This document shows positions 9,059 through 17,296 of a stretch of 64,000 nt of DNA, piece by piece. Within the stretch, counting starts at the first letter, position 1. Each line of letters starts with the position of its first letter. The position numbers were made by a program, and so were the translations under genes. The notes beneath the pieces were generated by a model. That model was not told the origin of the DNA. It searched no databases and saw only the letters and a list, made by a program, of their open reading frames with translations. The stretch comes from Rhizobium pisi (GTDB taxonomy: Bacteria; Pseudomonadota; Alphaproteobacteria; Rhizobiales; Rhizobiaceae), in NCBI RefSeq assembly GCF_003938655.1, contig NZ_RJJT01000001.1:434001-498000 (forward strand), read 5' to 3'.

Positions 9059-9475
9059 ATGGATCCGCTTTCAGCAGCTATGAAAATCGCCGGTTCGGGG
9101 CTTGAGGCGCAATCGACGCGCCTGCGCATCGTCTCGGAAAACATCGCCAACGCCCGCTCGACCGGCGACACGCCCGGCGCCGATCCCTATCGCCGCAAGA
9201 CGATCACCTTCGGCCAGCAGATGGACCGCACGAGCGGCGTCGAGACCGTCGACGTCAAGAAGGTCGGCGTCGACGAAGGCGAATTCAGCACCGAATTCGA
9301 CCCCAGCAATCCGGCCGCGAACGAAAAGGGCGTCGTCAAGCTGCCGAACGTCAACATCCTGGTGGAGATGGCCGACATGCGCGAGGCCAACCGCTCGTAT
9401 GACGCCAACCTGCAGACCATCAAGCAGACCCGCGACCTCATTTCGTCCACCATCGATCTTCTGAAGAGCCAATAA
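9059..9475 (+). CDS. flgC: FlgC, proximal rod protein
   Basis: FlgC is a proximal rod subunit of 138 residues. The N-terminus [35 protein letters not shown] carries the rod signature. The C-terminus [34 protein letters not shown] is the usual paired helix. It lies 5 bases after flgB and 3 before fliE. Confidence 0.95.
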   Translation: MDPLSAAMKIAGSGLEAQSTRLRIVSENIANARSTGDTPGADPYRRKTITFGQQMDRTSGVETVDVKKVGVDEGEFSTEFDPSNPAANEKGVVKLPNVNILVEMADMREANRSYDANLQTIKQTRDLISSTIDLLKSQ

Positions 9476-9478
9476 TAA

Positions 9479-9820
9479 ATGATCAGCAGCGTCCAGAATG
9501 TCAGCAATCTTTCGATGACCCGTGCGCTTGGCGCCGTCGACACCGAAAATTCCGCCTCGTCGTCTGCGGCCACCATGCCGGGCACGGCGGGCGCCACGAA
9601 CGGCCTGAGCTTCGCCTCGGTCATGGGCAACATGGCGACCGACGCGGTCAACAGCCTGAAAGGCGCGGAAAGCATGTCCTTTGCCGGCATCAAGGGCACG
9701 GCGACGACGCGAGAAGTCGTTGATTCCATGCTCCAGGCCGAGCAGACGCTGCAGACCGCGATCGCCATCCGCGACAAGGTCGTCTCGGCCTTTCTCGATG
9801 TCACCAAGATGCAGATGTAA
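9479..9820 (+). CDS. fliE: FliE, MS-ring/rod junction protein
   Basis: FliE joins the FliF ring to the rod and is exported early. The length is 113 residues. The C-terminal half (LSFASVMGNMATDAVNSLKGAE, then VVDSMLQAEQTLQTAIAIRDKVVSAFLDVTKMQM) is the conserved FliE helix pair. The N-terminal 40 residues are Ser/Ala-rich and variable. It sits in the standard flgB-flgC-fliE order. Confidence 0.94.
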   Translation: MISSVQNVSNLSMTRALGAVDTENSASSSAATMPGTAGATNGLSFASVMGNMATDAVNSLKGAESMSFAGIKGTATTREVVDSMLQAEQTLQTAIAIRDKVVSAFLDVTKMQM

Positions 9821-9839
9821 CTGATTTGAGGACGAACAC

Positions 9840-10628
9840 ATGAGAGCGCTCGCCATCGCAGCAACGGGCATGGATGCCCAGCAGACCAATCTGGAAGTCA
9901 TCGCGAACAACATCGCGAACATCAATACGACGGGCTTCAAACGCGCCCGCGCCGAGTTCACCGACCTTCTCTACCAGACCGAACGCGCCAAGGGCGTCGC
10001 CAACCGCGCCAACCAGGCCGTCGTTCCGGAAGGCGCCAATATCGGCCTCGGCGTCCAGACCGCGGCGGTCCGCAACCTGCATCTCCAGGGCGAACTCACC
10101 CAGACCGGCAACGACCTCGACGTGGCGCTGATCGGCAAGGGCTTCTTCCAGATCCAGTCGACCGATGGCACCACGCTCTATACCCGCGCCGGCGCCTTCA
10201 ACAAGAACGACAAGGGCCAGCTCGTCACCATCGACGGCTATGAAGTCCTTCCAGGTATTACCATCCCGCAGGGCTCCACCGAACTGACGATCAGCCGCTC
10301 CGGCCAGGTGTCCGCCAAGCTGCCCGGCCAGACCACTCCGACCACGCTCGGCCAGCTGACGGTTGCCGACTTCGTCAACGAGGCGGGTCTCCAGCCGATC
10401 GGCGACAACCTTTTCCAGCAGACCCCGGCATCCGGTGAGGCCGTCATCGGCAACCCTGATGAGGAAGGCTTCGCCTACATGAAGCAGGGTTACCTGGAAT
10501 CCTCGAACGTCGACCCGGTGAAGGAAATCACCGAGCTGATATCGGCCCAGCGCGCTTACGAAATGAATTCCAAGGTGATCACCACCGCTGATGAAATGGC
10601 CTCCATCGTCAGCAAGAACCTGAAGTAA
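9840..10628 (+). CDS. flgG: FlgG, distal rod protein
   Basis: FlgG builds the distal rod. With 262 residues it matches the family. It begins [40 protein letters not shown] and ends in [37 protein letters not shown], the two conserved coiled-coil termini. GAGG occurs at 9828-9831, before the ATG. The next gene, flgA, starts 16 bases on. Confidence 0.96.
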   Translation: MRALAIAATGMDAQQTNLEVIANNIANINTTGFKRARAEFTDLLYQTERAKGVANRANQAVVPEGANIGLGVQTAAVRNLHLQGELTQTGNDLDVALIGKGFFQIQSTDGTTLYTRAGAFNKNDKGQLVTIDGYEVLPGITIPQGSTELTISRSGQVSAKLPGQTTPTTLGQLTVADFVNEAGLQPIGDNLFQQTPASGEAVIGNPDEEGFAYMKQGYLESSNVDPVKEITELISAQRAYEMNSKVITTADEMASIVSKNLK

Positions 10629-10644
10629 AGGGAAGGGCCGAAAC

Positions 10645-11127
10645 ATGATGTTTTGCCGGGCAGGACGCATCTCAGGATGGGTGGCGGCAGCCACGATCGC
10701 AATCGCGGGCATTGTTTTGCCCGCGGGCGCGGACGCCGGCATGGGCTATGCCGTCGTCCCGACGACGATCATCTACCCCGGCGACACATTGTCGGGCAGC
10801 CAGCTTCAGGAGGTCGAGGTCACCAACCCCAACCTTGCCGGAGATTACGCCAAATCGATTTCGCAGGTCGAAGGCCTCGTCTCCAAGCGCACGCTGCTGC
10901 CGGGCCGCACGATTGATGTCTCGGCCTTGCGCGAGCCCTATACGGTGACGCGCGGCTCCTCGATTCGCCTGGTCGTCTCTCTTGGCCCAATGACGATCTC
11001 GGCGGCCGGCACACCGCTTGAAGACGGCGCGACGGGGCAGCTCATCCGCGCGCGCAATATGGATTCCGGTGTCATCGTCAGCGGCACGGTGCTTGCGGAC
11101 GGCACGGTCCATGTGAGGGCAAAATGA
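10645..11127 (+). CDS. flgA: FlgA, P-ring assembly chaperone
   Basis: FlgA is a periplasmic protein needed to assemble the FlgI P-ring. A hydrophobic signal peptide covers about residues 1-32 (WVAAATIAIAGIVLPAGADA). The mature part includes the SAF-like repeats DTLSGSQLQEVEVTN and RTLLPGRTIDVSALREPYTVTRGSSIRLVV. The C-terminal segment IRARNMDSGVIVSGTVLADGTVHV is the family end. Length 160 residues. Its last four bases overlap the flgI start (ATGA), indicating coupled translation. Confidence 0.92.
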   Translation: MMFCRAGRISGWVAAATIAIAGIVLPAGADAGMGYAVVPTTIIYPGDTLSGSQLQEVEVTNPNLAGDYAKSISQVEGLVSKRTLLPGRTIDVSALREPYTVTRGSSIRLVVSLGPMTISAAGTPLEDGATGQLIRARNMDSGVIVSGTVLADGTVHVRAK

Positions 11128-12245
11128 AATTGTTCTTCCGTTTCTTGACCCTTGTCGCGGTTCTCGCCATGAGTTTGGCTGATGTCGCGCCCGCCTGGGC
11201 GCTGACCTCCCGCATCAAGGATATCGCTTCCCTTCAGGCCGGCCGCGACAACCAGCTGATCGGCTACGGTCTCATCGTCGGCCTGCAAGGGACCGGCGAT
11301 GGCTTCCGCTCCTCGCCCTTCACCGAGCAGTCGATGCGGGCGATGTTGCAGAATCTCGGCATCTCGACCCAGGGCGGCCAATCCAACGCCAAGAACACGG
11401 CGGCCGTGATGGTCACCGCCAACCTGCCGCCTTTCGCAAGCCCCGGCAGCCGTATCGACGTGACCGTGAGCTCGCTCGGCGATGCGACGTCGCTGCGCGG
11501 CGGCACGCTCGTCATGACCTCGCTCTCGGGCGCCGACGGCCAGATCTATGCCGTTGCGCAGGGAGCCGCCATCGTTTCCGGTTTTCAGGCGCAGGGCCAG
11601 GCGGCGACCGTGACCGAAGGTGTCACCACCGCCGGCCGGGTGCCTGGCGGCGCGATCATCGAACGTGAACTGCCGTCCCGCTTCAAGGACTCGGTCAATC
11701 TCGTCCTGCAACTGCGCAATCCCGATTTCTCCACGGCGACCCGCATTGCCGACATCGTCAACGGTTACGCCTCGCAGCGTTTCGGCGGACCGGTCGCTGA
11801 AGCCAAGGATTCGCAGGAGGTGGTGATCCAGAAGCCGCGCACGGCCGATCTCACCCGGCTGATGGCCGATATCGAAAATCTCATCGTCGAAACCGACACC
11901 CCGGCCAAGGTTGTCATCAACGAGCGCACGGGAACGATCGTCATCGGCTCGGACGTCCGCGTTTCGCCGGTCGCCGTCAGCTACGGCACCCTGACGGTCC
12001 AGGTCACCGAGACACCGCAGATCATCCAGCCCGAACCCTTCTCGCAAGGCAGGACCGCCGTCCAGCCGCAGACCGATATCGCGGCCCAGCAGACCGGAGG
12101 GCGCGTCGCCATCATAGACGGTCCCGACCTCAGGACCCTCGTCGCCGGTCTCAACAACATCGGCGTGAAACCGGATGGGATCATCGCCATTCTGCAGGGC
12201 ATCAAGTCGGCGGGCGCCCTGCAGGCGGAGCTTGTACTGCAATGA
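11124..12245 (+). CDS. flgI: FlgI, flagellar P-ring protein
   Basis: FlgI forms the ring around the rod in the peptidoglycan layer. A signal peptide occupies about residues 1-27 (FLTLVAVLAMSLADVAPAWA). The mature N-terminus SRIKDIASLQAGRDNQLIGYGLIVGLQGTGDG is diagnostic. The length, 373 residues, is normal. It overlaps flgA and motE by four bases each, in the ATGA arrangement. Confidence 0.96.
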   Translation: MKLFFRFLTLVAVLAMSLADVAPAWALTSRIKDIASLQAGRDNQLIGYGLIVGLQGTGDGFRSSPFTEQSMRAMLQNLGISTQGGQSNAKNTAAVMVTANLPPFASPGSRIDVTVSSLGDATSLRGGTLVMTSLSGADGQIYAVAQGAAIVSGFQAQGQAATVTEGVTTAGRVPGGAIIERELPSRFKDSVNLVLQLRNPDFSTATRIADIVNGYASQRFGGPVAEAKDSQEVVIQKPRTADLTRLMADIENLIVETDTPAKVVINERTGTIVIGSDVRVSPVAVSYGTLTVQVTETPQIIQPEPFSQGRTAVQPQTDIAAQQTGGRVAIIDGPDLRTLVAGLNNIGVKPDGIIAILQGIKSAGALQAELVLQ

Positions 12246-12781
12246 AGACGATCATGAATGCAGATATGACGGTCCTGAAATTCCTGCGCCGGCTGGCGCT
12301 GCCGGCGGCAGGCCTTGTCCTGCTGTCGATCCCCGGCGCCTTCGCGCAGGAGCACCCGGAGGGCGACATCACGTCCCAGGACGAGATCAAGCAGTTCTGC
12401 ACCAATATCGCCGATCCCGCCCGCGACCAGCGTTACCTCCTGCAGAAGCAGGAGCTGGAAAAGCTTCGCGCCGATATCGACGCCCGCATGGCCGAGATGG
12501 ACAAGCGCAAGGCCGAATACCAGGACTGGCTGAAGCGGCGCGACGATTTCCTGAAGCAAGCGGAAGCCGGCCTCACCGAGATCTACAGGAAGATGAAGCC
12601 GGACGCGGCCGCAATCCAGCTGCAGGACATGAAGATCGAGGTAGCCTCCGCCGTGATCATGCGTCTCGGCCCGCGCCAGTCGAGCCTCATCCTCAACGAG
12701 ATGGACCCGCAGAAGGCGGCGGCCATCGCCAGTGTCATCGCCAGTGCGTCCGATCCCAATACGTCGAAGGATCCTTCATGA
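12242..12781 (+). CDS. motE: MotE, periplasmic chaperone for the MotC motility protein
   Basis: In Sinorhizobium MotE is a secreted protein that stabilises MotC. This 179-residue protein has a signal peptide (FLRRLALPAAGLVLLSIPGAFAQ) and a charged coiled-coil centre (LLQKQELEKLRADIDARMAEMDKRKAEY). The C-terminal helical domain (AAAIQLQDMKIEVASAVIMRL, ILNEMDPQKAAAIASVI) resembles the MgtE N-terminal fold. Name assigned from these features and from its place between flgI and flgH, which matches the Sinorhizobium cluster. It overlaps flgI and flgH by four bases each. motC is 11 kb downstream in another unit. Confidence 0.88.
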   Translation: MKTIMNADMTVLKFLRRLALPAAGLVLLSIPGAFAQEHPEGDITSQDEIKQFCTNIADPARDQRYLLQKQELEKLRADIDARMAEMDKRKAEYQDWLKRRDDFLKQAEAGLTEIYRKMKPDAAAIQLQDMKIEVASAVIMRLGPRQSSLILNEMDPQKAAAIASVIASASDPNTSKDPS

Positions 12782-13494
12782 ATATGCGTTTCCCGGCCGC
12801 GATCGCCGCCCTCGCACTCCTTGCAGGCTGCCAGACTCCGACGGCAGTCAGCGAGATCGGCCGCGCGCCCGCCATGAGCCCGATCGGCAGCGGCCTTGCC
12901 TACGGCCAGACGCCGCAGATGGCGCTTTATCCGAAGCAGCCGCGCGCTGTCGCGCAAGGTTATTCGCTGTGGAGCGATTCTCAGGCCGCTCTCTTCAAGG
13001 ACGCGCGCGCTCTCAACGTGGGCGACATCCTGACCGTCGATATCCAGATCAACGACAAAGGCTCCTTCGACAACGAGACCAACCGCAGCCGCAAGAATTC
13101 GAGTGGCATGAACTGGGACGTCAACGCCCAGATCTTCGGTTGGACGCCCCAGTCCAAGACCGACCTGACCTATGGCTCCGACACCAGCACCGACGGCAAG
13201 GGCAAGATCGAGCGCACCGATAAGCTGACCCTTCTGGTCGCGGCCGTCGTTACCGGCATTCTCGAAAACGGCAACCTGGTCATCTCGGGCTCGCAGGAAG
13301 TGCGCCTGAACCAGGAACTGCGCATCCTGAACGTTGCCGGCATCGTGCGTCCGCAGGACGTCAACGCCGAGAACCAGATCTCCTACGACAAGATCGCCGA
13401 AGCCCGCATCTCCTACGGCGGCCGCGGCCGCCTGATGGAAGTGCAGCAGCCTCCGCGCGGCCAACAGGCCGTCGATCTTTTCTCGCCGCTTTGA
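12778..13494 (+). CDS. flgH: FlgH, flagellar L-ring lipoprotein
   Basis: FlgH forms the outer-membrane L-ring. MNMRFPAAIAALALLAGCQTP is a lipoprotein signal with lipobox LAGC (cysteine about residue 19). The domain SLWSDSQAALFKDARALNVGDILTVDIQINDKGSFDN and the end DVNAENQISYDKIAEARISYGGRG are family hallmarks. I start at 12778 (ATG overlapping the motE TGA), giving 238 residues, since the frame to the left is only the shadow of motE. Confidence 0.95.
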   Translation: MNMRFPAAIAALALLAGCQTPTAVSEIGRAPAMSPIGSGLAYGQTPQMALYPKQPRAVAQGYSLWSDSQAALFKDARALNVGDILTVDIQINDKGSFDNETNRSRKNSSGMNWDVNAQIFGWTPQSKTDLTYGSDTSTDGKGKIERTDKLTLLVAAVVTGILENGNLVISGSQEVRLNQELRILNVAGIVRPQDVNAENQISYDKIAEARISYGGRGRLMEVQQPPRGQQAVDLFSPL

Positions 13495-13506
13495 GGCTGA
13501 ACGACG

Positions 13507-14010
13507 ATGGCAGATCTAGACGCAGCCGCAGGTCAAACGAAGAAATCCGGCTCGCTGATGACCATCATCGGCATCGCGGTGCTAACCCTCGTCGGCGCCG
13601 GCGGAGGCTGGGCGGTCGGCACGATCGTCGCGCCCAGCATCAAGGGTGCCAAGGAGGCCGAGCAGGCCAAGGACGCTGAAGCCAAGAAGAAGGCCGAGGA
13701 AGGCCTGGCGCGTATCTCGACCAAGGAGAACAACGTCGTCCAGCTCGAGCCGATCACCTCGAACCTCGCCTATCCCTCAGAGAACTGGGTCCGACTCGAA
13801 GTCGCGCTGCTTTTCAACGGGCCGCCGGATGTCAAGATTTCCGAGGACATTCATCAGGATATCCTCGCCTATATCAGAACCGTTTCCCTTCAGCAGATCG
13901 AGGGGCCGCGGGGCTTTCAATATCTCAAGGATGACATACAGGAACGTGTTGACCTTCGCTCGAAAGGGCGAGTATCGAAGGTGATGTTCAGGACATTTGT
14001 CATCGAATGA
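13507..14010 (+). CDS. fliL: FliL, stator-associated basal body protein
   Basis: FliL rings the MotAB stator and supports its function. A 167-residue protein: a short cytoplasmic tail, one membrane segment at about residues 17-40 (LMTIIGIAVLTLVGAGGGWAVGTIVA), a charged Lys/Glu/Ala linker, then a periplasmic domain. The domain includes NWVRLEVALLFNGPPDVKISEDIHQDILAYIRTVSL and QERVDLRSKGRVSKVMFRTFVIE, typical of the FliL C-terminus. It overlaps fliP by four bases. A second, weaker FliL-like gene occurs at 38078. Confidence 0.9.
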   Translation: MADLDAAAGQTKKSGSLMTIIGIAVLTLVGAGGGWAVGTIVAPSIKGAKEAEQAKDAEAKKKAEEGLARISTKENNVVQLEPITSNLAYPSENWVRLEVALLFNGPPDVKISEDIHQDILAYIRTVSLQQIEGPRGFQYLKDDIQERVDLRSKGRVSKVMFRTFVIE

Positions 14011-14744
14011 TTCGATTCATAGTTTTCCTTGCCGTCATGATGGCGGTACCGGAGCTGGCGGTCGCCCAGCAGCTGCCGACCAATTTATTGAACGTGCCGG
14101 TCGATGGCTCGGTCGCCGCCTGGATCATCCGCACTTTCGGCCTGCTGACCGTTCTTTCGGTCGCGCCGGGCATCCTGATGATGGTGACGAGTTTTCCTCG
14201 TTTCATCATCGCCTTCTCGATCCTGCGTTCGGGCATGGGCCTGTCCTCGACGCCCTCCAACATGATCCTCCTGTCGCTGTCGCTGTTCATGACCTTCTAC
14301 GTCATGTCTCCGACCTTCGATCAGGCCTGGCAGAACGGCGTGCAGCCGCTGCTTGCCAACCAGATCAACGAGACCGAGGCCGTCCAGCGCATCGCCGAAC
14401 CCTTCCGCACCTTCATGTCGGCCAATACTCGCGACAAGGACCTGGCGCTCTTTGTCGATCTGGCGCGTGAACGCGGGCAGACCATCCAGACGACCAATCC
14501 GATCGATTATCGTGTGCTGATCCCGGCCTTCATGATTTCCGAGATTCGCCGAGGCTTCGAGATCGGCTTTCTCGTCGTGCTGCCGTTCCTCGTCATCGAC
14601 CTCATCGTCGCGACCATCACTATGGCGATGGGCATGATGATGCTGCCGCCGACCTCGATCTCGCTGCCTTTCAAGATTCTCTTCTTCGTGCTGATCGACG
14701 GCTGGAATCTGCTCGTCGGCAGCCTGGTGCGTTCGTTCAGCTGA
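14007..14744 (+). CDS. fliP: FliP, flagellar export gate subunit
   Basis: FliP, FliQ and FliR form the core export channel. The 245-residue protein has a cleavable signal-like N-terminus (FIVFLAVMMAVPELAVAQ) and then membrane segments. The motif FRTFMSANTRDKDLALFVDLA is characteristic, as is ALIPAF-type LIPAFMISEIRRGFEIGFLVVLPFLVIDLIVATITMAMGMMMLPP. It is the last gene of the flgB operon; fliQ and fliR lie in the later hook operon. Confidence 0.96.
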   Translation: MIRFIVFLAVMMAVPELAVAQQLPTNLLNVPVDGSVAAWIIRTFGLLTVLSVAPGILMMVTSFPRFIIAFSILRSGMGLSSTPSNMILLSLSLFMTFYVMSPTFDQAWQNGVQPLLANQINETEAVQRIAEPFRTFMSANTRDKDLALFVDLARERGQTIQTTNPIDYRVLIPAFMISEIRRGFEIGFLVVLPFLVIDLIVATITMAMGMMMLPPTSISLPFKILFFVLIDGWNLLVGSLVRSFS

Positions 14745-14747
14745 TGA

Positions 14748-14856
14748 AAGCGCGGATGCGCTTGAGCATATCGCGCAAAGTGCGCAGCAGTTTTGTGATC
14801 GCAACGGCAGAGACCTGAAGCGTCGCGAGCGAATCTGAAAGATCGCGACGCGCTTT
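14748..14856. repeat. Two-palindrome mosaic repeat, copy 3, at the end of the flgB operon
   Basis: Between convergent fliP and the glycosyltransferase gene lies ATATCGCGCAAAGTGCGCAG..TTTTGTGATCGCA, an eroded first palindrome. The second is well preserved: GCGTCGCGA at 14820-14828 and TCGCGACGC at 14843-14851. The same core occurs near 1803 and near 38690. The hairpin could also serve as an end point for transcription. Confidence 0.65.
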
Positions 14857-14933
14857 AGCTGCCCTCCACCCTTTGCCCAATAAGAAAAACCGCCGGATCG
14901 CTTCGATGGTTTTTTGTATGCGGGGTGACAGCC

Positions 14934-16850
14934 TCACTCGGCCGCGAAGGGCTCAGCGCGCGGCGGCAGCGCCGCAATGTCCATATGGTCGGGTGCGAGA
15001 CGTTGTTTGGCGCGCTCGGCCATGATTTCATAGGCCTGTTCCAGATGGTGGCAGAAGCGTTCGGCGTCGAAGAGCGGCGCGATATAGCGCTTCTCCTTCA
15101 GGTGCGCCTTGTATTCGGCAATCCGTGCGGGGTTCTGTGCGAGCTCGACGGCCATATCCTCATAGGCCTGCAGATCGGCCGCGACGAGATCGGGCAGGTC
15201 GATCGCGCGTAGCAGGCTCTCGCTGACGCGTGAGGCGAAGTTGGTGCCCTTGACGGTCAGGACCGGCAGGCCACCCCAGAGCTGCTCCGAGGTGGTCGTG
15301 TGGCCGTTGACGGGGAAGGTGTCGATGCCGAGGTCGGCTGCCTGCTGGCGGTCGATATGTTCCTCGTAGGGCGCGCGCGGGCAGAAGATGATCCGCTTCG
15401 GGGAAATGCCTGCCGCCTGGAACTGCTTCAAGAGGTTCGCCTGGTTGCGAGGAGAATTCGCCATCAGCCAGAGTACGCTGTTCGGCGCCCGCTTGAGGAT
15501 CCGGCACCAGCTGTCGATCGTTTCCGGCGTAATCTTGCGGTTACCGTTGAACGAGGCGAAGATGAACGCATCCTCCGGCAGTCCGAGCTTTTCGCGCGTG
15601 ACAGGACGCGGCTTTGGGCGATGCATCGGGTCGTTCGGCTGGTAGCTCTCCGGTAGCCGGCAGAATTTCTCGTGGTAAAAGGGCTTTGCCACATCGGGCA
15701 GGACGTAGTGGTCGCCGATGACGTAGTCGAGGTCGATGTTGACGGTGCTACCGGGAAAGCCGAGCCAGGCGACATGCACCGGTGCAAGGGGCAGGTTGAA
15801 GGCCGTCGCGCGGCTGCCCGAGGTATGGCCCTTCAGGTCGACCATGATGTCGATATTGTGCTCTCGCACCGCTTCCAGTATCGCCTGGTCGGAGAAGCCG
15901 TGAACATCGACGATCCTGCCCCAGCTGCTGCGGTCCGTATTGTTGTGTTTCAGGAATTCCGGGCCCGTATGGCAGAAGAGCGTGACCTCAAACCGGTTCT
16001 TGTCGTGCAGTTCGAGGATGCGCTGCAGGAGCTTCATGGTCGCGTGGCGGTCCCAGAAGTCCGACGACATGTAGCCAATCCGAATCTTGTCCGACCAACT
16101 GTGCGGCTGGTTGCGGCGGAAGGCCACGCGTTCGTGGTTGAGCGGCGTCGTGCCGATCGTGGCATACCGGTTGAAATCCTCATTGCCGCACCAATGCAAA
16201 TGATAGAACGGGTTATCCTTGTGCAGGATCTCGATATCGCCTTTAGCAAGCGTGTCGTCGATGATTGCTTGATGTTTGCTCGCTTCGTCGAACTCGTTGA
16301 ATTCGCGGGCGAAGACCAGGTGGAGGAAACGGAAAGCGAGATTGCCCGGAAAGCGCTTGAAGAGGTTACGCGCGAGCTTCTGGTTGGTTGCGTCGTTGAG
16401 ATCGTCGCTGAGCAGCATGGCCGCCAGCCTGAGATGATCGGGATTCATGCTCTGCGACAGCACCGTCTTGAACGGGCGAATGATATCGCGCTGCTGGCGC
16501 TTCAGATAGATTGCCGTGATGATGAAGGCGAGGTCAGCATCTTCCTGGGCCTTGGCAAGGTTTCGCATGCCGATCAGCAGCGCGTCGTCCTCGTTGCCGG
16601 TCTCGTAATGCAGCTTAGCTGCCTGCTTGGCGTATTCGTAGGAGTTGGGCCCTTCGCAGCCGGCGGCGAGGCCATAGGCCTTCGCCGCATCGCTCTTGAA
16701 GCCGAGCTGCACGAGGTTCTTGGCGAGCAGCGCGTAAGTCTTGGCGTCCTGCTGGATATCCATGAGCTGGTTGAGCGTCGCCAGGGACTGTGTGTAGCGG
16801 CCCATCTGGTAATCCTTGGACGCCGCAGAGAACGAAACTTTGCTGTTCAA
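14934..16850 (-). CDS. TPR-like plus GT41 (O-GlcNAc-transferase-like) glycosyltransferase, candidate flagellin glycosyltransferase
   Basis: Residues about 1-220 are helical, TPR-like repeats (KTYALLAKNLVQLGFKSDAAKAYGLA). Residues about 255-610 carry the GT41/OGT landmarks in order: IGYMSSDFWDRHATMKLL (the SSDF..H motif), DIMVDLKGHTSGSRATAFNL, PVHVAWLGFPGS, FASFNGNRKITPETIDSWCRIL, and FPVNGHTTTSEQLWGGLPVLT with ASRVSESLL. Such enzymes transfer sugars to Ser/Thr. TPR-GT proteins next to flagellins, as in Caulobacter FlmG, modify flagellin; that role is inferred here. I choose TTG at 16850 (638 residues), because GGAG at 16858-16861 is 7 bases upstream; the frame is open to a GTG at 16967 without a good ribosome site. 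Confidence 0.88.
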   Translation of the reverse strand: MNSKVSFSAASKDYQMGRYTQSLATLNQLMDIQQDAKTYALLAKNLVQLGFKSDAAKAYGLAAGCEGPNSYEYAKQAAKLHYETGNEDDALLIGMRNLAKAQEDADLAFIITAIYLKRQQRDIIRPFKTVLSQSMNPDHLRLAAMLLSDDLNDATNQKLARNLFKRFPGNLAFRFLHLVFAREFNEFDEASKHQAIIDDTLAKGDIEILHKDNPFYHLHWCGNEDFNRYATIGTTPLNHERVAFRRNQPHSWSDKIRIGYMSSDFWDRHATMKLLQRILELHDKNRFEVTLFCHTGPEFLKHNNTDRSSWGRIVDVHGFSDQAILEAVREHNIDIMVDLKGHTSGSRATAFNLPLAPVHVAWLGFPGSTVNIDLDYVIGDHYVLPDVAKPFYHEKFCRLPESYQPNDPMHRPKPRPVTREKLGLPEDAFIFASFNGNRKITPETIDSWCRILKRAPNSVLWLMANSPRNQANLLKQFQAAGISPKRIIFCPRAPYEEHIDRQQAADLGIDTFPVNGHTTTSEQLWGGLPVLTVKGTNFASRVSESLLRAIDLPDLVAADLQAYEDMAVELAQNPARIAEYKAHLKEKRYIAPLFDAERFCHHLEQAYEIMAERAKQRLAPDHMDIAALPPRAEPFAAE

Positions 16851-17070
16851 AACCCAACTCCGTGAAGGAAATGTTCTGGCATAACTATCGATCGCCGACG
16901 CGCGCACGGGCCGTCCTTCCCGAAAATGGGTGGATCGGCCCGAAGATGCTATCCCGGCTCCTGCCACACTGGCATTCGAAGCTTGCTTGAAACCGGTGGC
17001 TCGCTGAAGTCTGCTCTCCGGGGCAGCTTGAAAGCTCGCTTTTTCCGCCGAATTTGAATGCGAGGGAAAA

Positions 17071-17118
17071 CATTAACTATGCACTGTGAGGAGGCATTAA
17101 CTATGCGAGGTGAGGGGC
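17071..17118. repeat. 24-bp tandem duplication upstream of flaA
   Basis: CATTAACTATGC at 17071-17082 recurs at 17095-17106, each followed by a similar GTGAGG-containing tail, so the unit is 24 bp in two copies. It lies in the 446-base spacer between the glycosyltransferase gene and flaA, about 225 bases before the flaA start. It may be a doubled regulator site or a simple duplication. Confidence 0.6.
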
Positions 17119-17210
17119 CGCCAAAGGGCCTGTATTTTTAAGGAGTTGGCAAGCATTGGCTGCGAGATTGCCCTGGACATGACGGGTTTGGGCCAAAACA
17201 AGCGGGCGCC

Positions 17211-17296
17211 GAGTAGCATGAAGCTGGTCCGTCATCGCCGGTATTACAGTCCGGTATGTCCTCCTTTTTTGTATCTAGTTTCCAGGGGACAGACTT
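17211..17296 (+). promoter_or_regulatory. Flagellin leader element of flaA
   Basis: GCATGAAGCTGGT places CATGA at 17217, 80 bases before the start codon. TCCGGTATGTCC starts at 17250, exactly 47 bases before it. AGGGGAC near 17282-17288 is the ribosome-binding site. The same two blocks at nearly the same distances precede flaB and flaC. Confidence 0.65.

Noticed and set aside
12175..12777. Upstream extension of the flgH frame through motE
   Set aside because: The lipoprotein signal peptide begins at the ATG at 12778, which overlaps the motE stop; the upstream part is only motE read in another frame.
14946..16865. Long plus-strand open frames opposite the GT41 gene
   Set aside because: The minus-strand product carries all the GT41 motifs; the opposite frames are low-complexity shadows.
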